Below are positions 5,688-10,592 of a stretch of 10,592 nucleotides of DNA, in pieces. A program made the position numbers and the translations under genes. Within the stretch, counting starts at the first letter, position 1; every line of letters starts with the position of its first letter. This stretch comes from Armatimonadota bacterium (lineage in GTDB: Bacteria > Armatimonadota > Zipacnadia > Zipacnadales > FEN-943). The notes under the pieces were generated by a model. That model had not been told where the DNA came from. It worked only from the letters and a program-made list of their open reading frames with translations, and searched no databases. Location: assembly GCA_026419655.1 (NCBI GenBank), contig JANZZA010000168.1, forward strand, positions 1-10,592. The letters run 5' to 3'.

Positions 5688-6536
5688 GTGAGCGAGCAGC
5701 GAGAAAATCAGTCGCCTCCACGCACGACCGATAAGCCTGCCGTCGGCTCCGTCGGCTCCGGCCGGTGGGTGTTGCCGCCGGCTCCTGCACGTATGCAGGT
5801 CATTGGTCTCAACCTGTACTATGGCAGCAACCAGGTCCTACGTAACGTTAACCTGGACATCCGTGACCGGGAGATTACGGCCATTATAGGCCCGTCCGGC
5901 AGCGGCAAATCTGCTCTTCTTTGGTGTCTGAACCGCCTCAACGACCTGGTGCCAGCGGCACGTGTCGAAGGAAAGGTCTTACTGGGCAGCGAGGATATCT
6001 ACGCGCCGGATGTTGAAGTCGCCCTTCTTCGCCAGCGTGTAGGGATGGTTTTTCAGCAACCCAATCCCTTTACAATGTCGGTCTTCGACAACGTGGCGTA
6101 TGGGCCGCGTCAGCACGGGATCAAAGACCGCAGGCGGCTGGAGGAAATAGTCGAAGAGAGTTTGCGAAAGGCGGCCTTGTGGGACGAAGTCAAGGACATG
6201 CTTGACCTGGCGGGAACCAGCCTCTCCGGTGGCCAGCAGCAAAGACTCTGCATTGCCCGCCTCCTGGCCGTCGAGCCGGAAGTCATCCTCATGGACGAAC
6301 CAGTGTCGGCCCTCGACCCTATCAGCGCTTACAAAATCGAAGAACTCATGTTGCAGCTATGCAACAGTTACACTATAGTCCTTGTTACGCGCAACATGTT
6401 CCAAGCGTCCAGGGTGGCCACAACTACAGCAGTGCTAATGGGCGGCGAAGTTATCGAATACGGGCCCACGGAGCAAATCTTTGAGTCTCCTCGCGACGAG
6501 CGCACCGACAACTACATCCGGGGGCGCGTCGGTTAA
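5688..6536 (+). CDS. pstB: phosphate ABC transporter ATPase PstB, with unusual H-loop
   Basis: Peripheral ATPase energising phosphate import through PstC/PstA. I prefer GTG 5688 because GGAAGG (5674-5679) is 8 bases upstream; GTG 5679 is three codons earlier, and ATG 5793 would remove the leader. Numbering from GTG 5679: a low-complexity extension of about 38 residues precedes the usual PstB start near MQVIGLNLYYG. Then come Walker A GPSGSGKS (71-78, next residue Ala rather than the usual Thr), Q-loop FQQPNPF (125-131), signature LSGGQQQR (182-189), Walker B ILMDEP (203-208) and D-loop SALDP. The switch histidine, normally in VTHNM, is Arg238 (VTRNM, codon CGC at 6390-6392). The characteristic end TDNYIRGRVG is intact. 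The rest is canonical PstB, so identity is secure but full activity is uncertain. The extension includes a tandem 9-bp repeat (GTCGGCTCC twice, 5742-5759). Confidence 0.94.
   Translation: MSEQRENQSPPRTTDKPAVGSVGSGRWVLPPAPARMQVIGLNLYYGSNQVLRNVNLDIRDREITAIIGPSGSGKSALLWCLNRLNDLVPAARVEGKVLLGSEDIYAPDVEVALLRQRVGMVFQQPNPFTMSVFDNVAYGPRQHGIKDRRRLEEIVEESLRKAALWDEVKDMLDLAGTSLSGGQQQRLCIARLLAVEPEVILMDEPVSALDPISAYKIEELMLQLCNSYTIVLVTRNMFQASRVATTTAVLMGGEVIEYGPTEQIFESPRDERTDNYIRGRVG
5742..5759 (+). repeat. tandem 9-bp repeat in the pstB leader
   Basis: GTCGGCTCC occurs twice head to tail (5742-5750, 5751-5759) and encodes Val-Gly-Ser twice in the low-complexity N-terminal extension of PstB. The unit is a multiple of three, so copy changes would leave the frame intact. 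Probably simple slippage in an unconstrained linker. Confidence 0.6.
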
Positions 6537-6548
6537 GGACGACCAGCC

Positions 6549-7268
6549 ATGACAACCCTACGCAGCGCCTTTGCAGCCGAGATGGAGAACCTCGAAAAGC
6601 AGCTCCTGCGCATGGGGAGCTTCGTGGAGAACATGCTCGCCACTGCCACCAGAGCGCTGGTCGAGCAAAATGACGCCCTGGCCAACGAAGTAATCCTGCG
6701 CGACGACATAGCCGACGAGATGGACCTGAACATAGAGCACGCCTGCATGCGCCTGCTGGCTCTCCAGCAGCCCGTGGCCAAAGACCTGCGCACAATCGGC
6801 ACGGCTCTGAAGATAATCACAGACCTGGAGCGCATCGGTGACTACTCGGTGGACATAGCGCGAATGGCCAAGAGGCTTTCGGGCCAACCGTACTTCAAGC
6901 CCCTTGAAGATATCCCGCGCATGTCGCAGATGGTGCAGTCTATGGTGCGCAACGCTCTGCGGGCCTTTGTTGACCGCGACCTCAACCTGGTCCGACAAGT
7001 GTGCGAGAAGGACCAGGAAGTAGACGACGTGTGGCACGCACTGCTGGAAGAAATCCTCGAGCGAATGGAGCAGGACCCGAAAATTATCCGACAGGCAGTC
7101 GCACTGCTTCTGGTGGCCCGTTATCTTGAGCGCATAGGAGACCACGCAACAAACGTAGCCGAGCGCGTCCATTACACCGAAACCGGTCAGTTGGTGCAGA
7201 TAGCTCGGCCGCACCGACCGCGACTCGCCGAACGAGAATCCGGGGGACCGTCCCCCCCGCCCAGTTGA
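6549..7268 (+). CDS. phoU: phosphate-signalling regulator PhoU
   Basis: Cytoplasmic helical-bundle protein that connects the Pst transporter to the phosphate-sensing kinase and restrains uptake when phosphate is sufficient (established for the family). The 239-aa product shows the two PhoU repeats, each with a metal-binding helix motif: DLERIGDYSVD (Glu94, Asp98, Asp102) and YLERIGDHATN (Glu194, Asp198, Asn202). The N-terminal region (LEKQLLRMGSFVENML, 15-30) is also typical. TAAGGA (6534-6539), overlapping the pstB stop, is 9 bases before the ATG, and only 12 bp separate the genes. The last ~15 residues (rich in Gly, Pro, Ser) are a non-conserved tail encoded by a G/C-run hairpin. The cognate kinase and response regulator are not in this window. 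Confidence 0.96.
   Translation: MTTLRSAFAAEMENLEKQLLRMGSFVENMLATATRALVEQNDALANEVILRDDIADEMDLNIEHACMRLLALQQPVAKDLRTIGTALKIITDLERIGDYSVDIARMAKRLSGQPYFKPLEDIPRMSQMVQSMVRNALRAFVDRDLNLVRQVCEKDQEVDDVWHALLEEILERMEQDPKIIRQAVALLLVARYLERIGDHATNVAERVHYTETGQLVQIARPHRPRLAERESGGPSPPPS
7242..7256 (+). other. GC hairpin at the 3' end of phoU
   Basis: GGGGGA (7242-7247) pairs with TCCCCC (7251-7256) around a 3-base loop, and the C-run extends to seven (7252-7258). It lies within the last codons of phoU, 10 bases before the stop. It has no downstream T-run, so it is not a standard intrinsic terminator, though it might stabilise the 3' end of the operon mRNA or mark a small dispersed GC-rich repeat. Confidence 0.35.
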
Positions 7269-7539
7269 GCCTGCCTCGTTGTCCCAACTATCGGTCGCGT
7301 TCGTTCAGATACCCACAGGCGGCGAGAGCAGCGCGAGTGAGCTTGGGAAGGGGGCATGGGGTATAACCCTTTCCAGAGCGTTTTCCCCGGAACAATCCGT
7401 TGAAAAGGCGGCTCCCCGGCGCTGGCGTCTGCTGAGGAATGTGCTGGCTTGGCTGAACATCTTGTCGCGTCACCTCGCGTCGGTGTGTGGTGGGACCCAA
7501 AGACGAGGCCTCCAGGAAGGCTTTTGTGCTGCTGGCGAG
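7269..7539. other. about 270 bp with no supported gene between phoU and the DUF2752 gene
   Basis: The DUF2752 frame is open through this stretch back to a TTG at 7279, but its translation here is low in hydrophobic residues, arginine- and glycine-rich and unlike the family, so I treat it as mostly non-coding. It contains a TATAAC (7362-7367) without a well-spaced -35, and a weak imperfect pairing of GGAAGGG (about 7346-7352) with CCCTTTCC (about 7367-7374). A promoter for the next two genes probably lies here but I cannot place it confidently. Confidence 0.4.
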
Positions 7540-7977
7540 ATGGCCTGCCGGGCCGTGGGCGGCCCAGGAACAAGGTGTAAGTCGGAAACTCTTTGGTGGG
7601 TGGCCGGGGCCATGGCAGTGTTGGCCATGGCGCACATCCTGCAGCCTGGTCCGCCTGCAGATAGCACATTGCGGCCTTCTGTCATTGCGTTTCCCTGCCT
7701 TTTTCGCGAGTTCACGGGCGTCCCATGTCCCGGCTGCGGGCTTACCAGGTCTGTATGCGCGACGGCCCACGGGATGCTGGCACGTGCCTTTGCGCACCAC
7801 TACCTGGGGCCTATGGTCTATCTGGCTGCGTGGGTTGTGCTGGTGTGGAGCCTGATTGCTTTGGCGGCGAGGACAGAGGGCCCTGACCGTTTTCTCAGCC
7901 ACCCGCGAGTGTTGAAGGTTCTTCTGGCGGCCTTTCTTGGGGCGTGGGTTGTACGCCTGTTGATAATGCTAGGGTGA
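7540..7977 (+). CDS. DUF2752 family small membrane protein
   Basis: Family of unknown function recognised by the cysteine motif C-P-G-C-G-L-T-R, here residues 63-70 of a 145-aa product, in the typical setting FTGVPCPGCGLTRSV. Hydrophobic segments at about 16-33, 90-110 and 124-143 predict three membrane helices, with the cysteine motif between the first and second. The start is uncertain. ATG 7540 gives the usual family length but has no good Shine-Dalgarno. GTG 7441 (with GAGGA only 2 bases before it) or TTG 7279 would add 33 or 87 poorly conserved residues. The stop lies 4 bp before the next gene and the AGGGTGAG around it serves as that gene's ribosome-binding site, so the two are almost certainly translated from one mRNA. 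The paired cysteines could bind metal or be redox active, but that is a guess. Confidence 0.8.
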   Translation: MACRAVGGPGTRCKSETLWWVAGAMAVLAMAHILQPGPPADSTLRPSVIAFPCLFREFTGVPCPGCGLTRSVCATAHGMLARAFAHHYLGPMVYLAAWVVLVWSLIALAARTEGPDRFLSHPRVLKVLLAAFLGAWVVRLLIMLG

Positions 7978-7978
7978 G
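7971..7978 (+). promoter_or_regulatory. ribosome-binding site overlapping the DUF2752 stop codon
   Basis: AGGGTGAG spans the last codon and TGA stop (7975-7977) of the DUF2752 gene and sits 3-4 bases before ATG 7982. This is a typical tight coupling arrangement and supports ATG 7982 over the internal ATG 8003. Confidence 0.5.
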
Positions 7979-7981
7979 CAC

Positions 7982-10592
7982 ATGTCCGAGCCTAGGCCAG
8001 ACATGGAGAGGCTTGTGGACGCGATAAGGGCTTTCGAGGCGCCAGCGACAGCATATCGGCCAGTGATAACGTGGATTTGGAATGGCCGCCTGGACGCCCG
8101 ACGGCTGTGCGAGCAGCTTGACGATATCGCGGCCCACGGCTTCGGTGGCGTCGTCTTCTGCCCAATGGGGGAGAACTTCCGCCTCAAGGACTTCCTCATC
8201 GGCATTGACCCGCCCTATCTGTCTGAGGGCTTCTTCGAGACGGTGCGCGCCTGCGTGGAGCATTGTGCCCGAATAGGATTGTACTTCTGGCTCTACGACG
8301 AAGGTGGCTGGCCGAGCGGCAGCGCCCAGGGGCATGTTGTCGCCGGCCATCCGGAATTTCGCGCCCGGGTATTGACCTGTCGCCGCGAAGAAGCCGGTCA
8401 GCCAGGCGAGCCTGTGGCTCCGGTGGCCCGCTGTGCAATCAGAGCCGACGGCCAGGTGACCCTGCTCCTCGCGGGCGAGAGCAGCCAGGACGCGCGCCAC
8501 GTTCTGGTCTTCGAGGAAAAGGTCCTGGACACTATCTATCCGGACCTTCTCAATCCGGCGGTCGTGCAGCGGTTCATCGAGCTGACGCACGAGCGCTATG
8601 CCAGAGTCGTCGGCGACTATTTCGGCACAACCATTCCCGGCATTTTCACTGACGAGTGCCGGGTCTTGGGGAGACTGGGCGGCGAGGGGGCTCCATGGAG
8701 CCCAGCGCTGGCCCAAAGGCTTGATGAGACGCACCCGGACTGGCGGCTGTTACTTCCCTGTCTTTTCGGCGCAGAAGCCCTGGGTTTCGACCCCTGGGAA
8801 GTTTTAGGAGAGGCCGCGGTGGCCAGGGCACGGTGCGCCTGGGCCGATGCCGTCTCCCGACAGTTTAAGGCTGCTTATTTTGACCAGATCAACCGGTGGT
8901 GCGACGAGCATGGCCTTATCCACATCGGCCACGTAGGCGGCGAGGACAACCTGCCTGACCACGTTGACGGAGGCTTCTGGCACTGGTTTCGCACGGCTGG
9001 CGCTCTTCACGCCCCGGGCGTGGACATCATCTGGCGCCAGGCTTTTCCTGGCCAGGCCAACTTCAGCTTCCCGGCGCTGGCCGCATCGGCGCTTCACGGG
9101 CGGCCGGATGGTGCGGCGCCGACGACGGACCCTCTCGACAAACTGGCGGTCTCAGAAAGCTACGCCGTTTACGGTTATGGAGCCACTTTCAGTCAGTACG
9201 CCTGGGCTGCAAATTTCCAGGTCGTGCGCGGGGTCAACCGTATCTGGCCCGTAGGCTATCATTACGAAACCGCCGGCGGCCGCGCCTATGGTACCATGTC
9301 ACATCTTGGCCCGGGCAATCCGCTGTGGCGCCACTGGCCGGCATTTAATCTGTACCTGAGCCGCCTGGGCCTACTGATGAGCCAGACCGGTCATGCCTGC
9401 ACGGTAGCCGTCTACTATCCCATTGAGGCGGAGTGGGCCTACCATGGCCGGCCCGAGGCCAGCCGTGCCTGGCACTCCTGGCGCTCAATTTGCGAGGCCC
9501 TTCAGGAAGAACAGGTCCCCTTCGACATACTCGATGCTGACGCTGTGGCCAGCGCGGCGGTGGGGGATGCCTGCCTGGAGACGCCGGGGCAATCTTACGG
9601 GACGGTGATAGTGCCCGAGTGTCGTGTCATTCCGGCCGCGGTAATGGCAAAGTTGGCCGCTCTGCACGAGGCTGGCGGACGGGTGGTGTTTCTGGGGGAG
9701 GAGATGCCCGCGCTGGCGACGCAAGCCGCCGACCAGTCTCTTCTTGACGAGGCAGCCGAGAGCCTTAGAGCAGTCGCCTTCACACTAAACTGGCGCAGCG
9801 AGTGCGAGGAATGGGCCATAGCGGGCGCGCCGGCAATGGCAGGCATGCCGGTGTCAGTGCTGGACGGAGCCACGGCCCAGTGGATGCTCGTGGGCCGGCG
9901 ATTTGAGACCTTCGACCCGCGGGCTGTGCGGGCGGGGGCGGTTGTGCTGGCCCCAGAAGAAGAATGGTGGCGGGTGGCGAGGCTGATGGTCTTCACAGCA
10001 GGCCGCTACGTACTTGCGCCCCACGGACTGGTGCCGGACTTGCGCCTGGCTTCCCGTTGGTTGACGGAAGACACCTGGGTGCACCTTTTGTTCAACGAAG
10101 GAATGCAAGGCCTCACCTGCCGGCTCGAAGTCACTTCAGAAGACCCTCTCATCGTTCAGCGGTGGGATCCACTGTCCGGGCAGCGTTGGATGGTGGGGCA
10201 ACATAGCGGCGGGCCTGATCCGTTGAGACTGCCTCTGACGCTGGCGCCAGGCGAATTGACCGTACTGGTGACCGGGGCGCCCGGAGACGCCGCCAGGCCA
10301 CCAGACGAGACGGTCGCGCCCCGGATAGGCAAGAGTCGCCCGCGCCCAGTACTGACGGTTGAAAGACCTCACCAGATGGCCATCGTGGAACGCTGCCATC
10401 TCCGCGATGGTGCTATGGTGCAGCAATTCGTGGACGAGCCGTTAGAGCCGTCGGCCTTCGGGCGGTGGACGGAGCTGGGCCTGACCAACTTTTCCGGTAC
10501 CGTCCGCTATGTCCTGAAGGTGCCTCTTCGAGCCCAGCAGGCCGAAGAGGAACTGTGGCTGCACCTTGGCCGGGTGGAATATGCTGCCGCTG
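7982..10592 (+). CDS. GH106-like (alpha-L-rhamnosidase-type) glycoside hydrolase, 3'-truncated by window edge
   Basis: The frame is open from ATG 7982 to the right edge (870 codons, no stop). Family-like features in order: an early PVITWIWNGRLD segment (27-38) resembling the W-W/F-N-G start of GH106-type TIM barrels; YDEGGWPSGSAQGHV (105-119); a strand-end acidic pair FTDE (Asp224, Glu225); a second acidic residue in VSESYAVYGYG (Glu392) followed by VVRGVNRIWPVGYHY; then NPLWRHWPAFNLYLSRLGLLMSQ (about 447-469) and a Rossmann-like segment with YGTVIVPE and AGGRVVFLGEE (about 539-575). A beta-sandwich sugar-binding domain opens near 815 (GLTNFSGTVRYVLKVPL) and is cut off by the edge. Glu225 and Glu392 are candidate catalytic residues by position only. 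No signal peptide is seen, so it is probably cytoplasmic, acting on imported oligosaccharides. Exact family and substrate are not established. Confidence 0.8.
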   Translation, partial: MSEPRPDMERLVDAIRAFEAPATAYRPVITWIWNGRLDARRLCEQLDDIAAHGFGGVVFCPMGENFRLKDFLIGIDPPYLSEGFFETVRACVEHCARIGLYFWLYDEGGWPSGSAQGHVVAGHPEFRARVLTCRREEAGQPGEPVAPVARCAIRADGQVTLLLAGESSQDARHVLVFEEKVLDTIYPDLLNPAVVQRFIELTHERYARVVGDYFGTTIPGIFTDECRVLGRLGGEGAPWSPALAQRLDETHPDWRLLLPCLFGAEALGFDPWEVLGEAAVARARCAWADAVSRQFKAAYFDQINRWCDEHGLIHIGHVGGEDNLPDHVDGGFWHWFRTAGALHAPGVDIIWRQAFPGQANFSFPALAASALHGRPDGAAPTTDPLDKLAVSESYAVYGYGATFSQYAWAANFQVVRGVNRIWPVGYHYETAGGRAYGTMSHLGPGNPLWRHWPAFNLYLSRLGLLMSQTGHACTVAVYYPIEAEWAYHGRPEASRAWHSWRSICEALQEEQVPFDILDADAVASAAVGDACLETPGQSYGTVIVPECRVIPAAVMAKLAALHEAGGRVVFLGEEMPALATQAADQSLLDEAAESLRAVAFTLNWRSECEEWAIAGAPAMAGMPVSVLDGATAQWMLVGRRFETFDPRAVRAGAVVLAPEEEWWRVARLMVFTAGRYVLAPHGLVPDLRLASRWLTEDTWVHLLFNEGMQGLTCRLEVTSEDPLIVQRWDPLSGQRWMVGQHSGGPDPLRLPLTLAPGELTVLVTGAPGDAARPPDETVAPRIGKSRPRPVLTVERPHQMAIVERCHLRDGAMVQQFVDEPLEPSAFGRWTELGLTNFSGTVRYVLKVPLRAQQAEEELWLHLGRVEYAAA

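Noticed and set aside
6558..7214. 218-codon open frame on the minus strand across phoU
   Set aside because: It lies wholly antisense to a clearly recognisable phoU and its translation has no family features. It is a codon-bias shadow.
7895..8734. 279-codon open frame on the minus strand across the start of the hydrolase
   Set aside because: Antisense to the hydrolase frame, which has recognisable motifs. The reverse frame has none and is best explained by high GC content.

Overview
The window is a GC-rich (roughly 60% by eye) bacterial chromosomal segment with all recognisable genes on the + strand. It looks like ordinary, vertically maintained DNA. I see no insertion sequence, integrase, CRISPR array, tRNA or rRNA. 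The lineage cannot be fixed from sequence alone. A long cytoplasmic GH106-like glycoside hydrolase, a DUF2752 membrane protein and sparse Shine-Dalgarno sequences at several genes would suit an uncultivated or environmental group such as Planctomycetota, Armatimonadota, Hydrogenedentota or Chloroflexota, but this is only an inference.

Layout. Bases 3-95 may be the last 30 codons of an upstream gene. Bases 96-597 hold no convincing gene but contain several hairpin-capable stretches. Then come mnmA (tRNA 2-thiouridylase, 598-1656) and nth (endonuclease III, about 1746-2453), both housekeeping. A 292-bp intergenic stretch with an inverted repeat and a promoter-like element separates them from a complete phosphate-uptake operon in canonical order: pstS (2746-3669), pstC (3751-4686), pstA (4721-5641), pstB (about 5688-6536) and phoU (6549-7268). 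After roughly 270 bp of apparently non-coding DNA come a small DUF2752 membrane protein (about 7540-7977) and, 4 bp later, the first 870 codons of a large glycoside-hydrolase-like protein that runs off the right edge.

How the genes work together. PstS captures phosphate outside the membrane, PstC and PstA form the channel, PstB supplies ATP hydrolysis and PhoU links transport to phosphate signalling. No PhoR/PhoB pair is present in the window. The DUF2752 gene and the hydrolase are probably co-transcribed; nothing visible ties them to phosphate metabolism.

No wholly new system is evident. The points most worth a second look are: (1) a PstB whose switch (H-loop) histidine position is arginine; (2) a 12-codon mini-ORF between pstC and pstA that overlaps both neighbours by stop/start fusion and sits on a duplicated Shine-Dalgarno module; (3) an mnmA whose only possible start directly follows a promoter-like element, suggesting a leaderless mRNA; (4) hairpins in the 500-bp region upstream of mnmA; (5) the DUF2752-hydrolase pairing.
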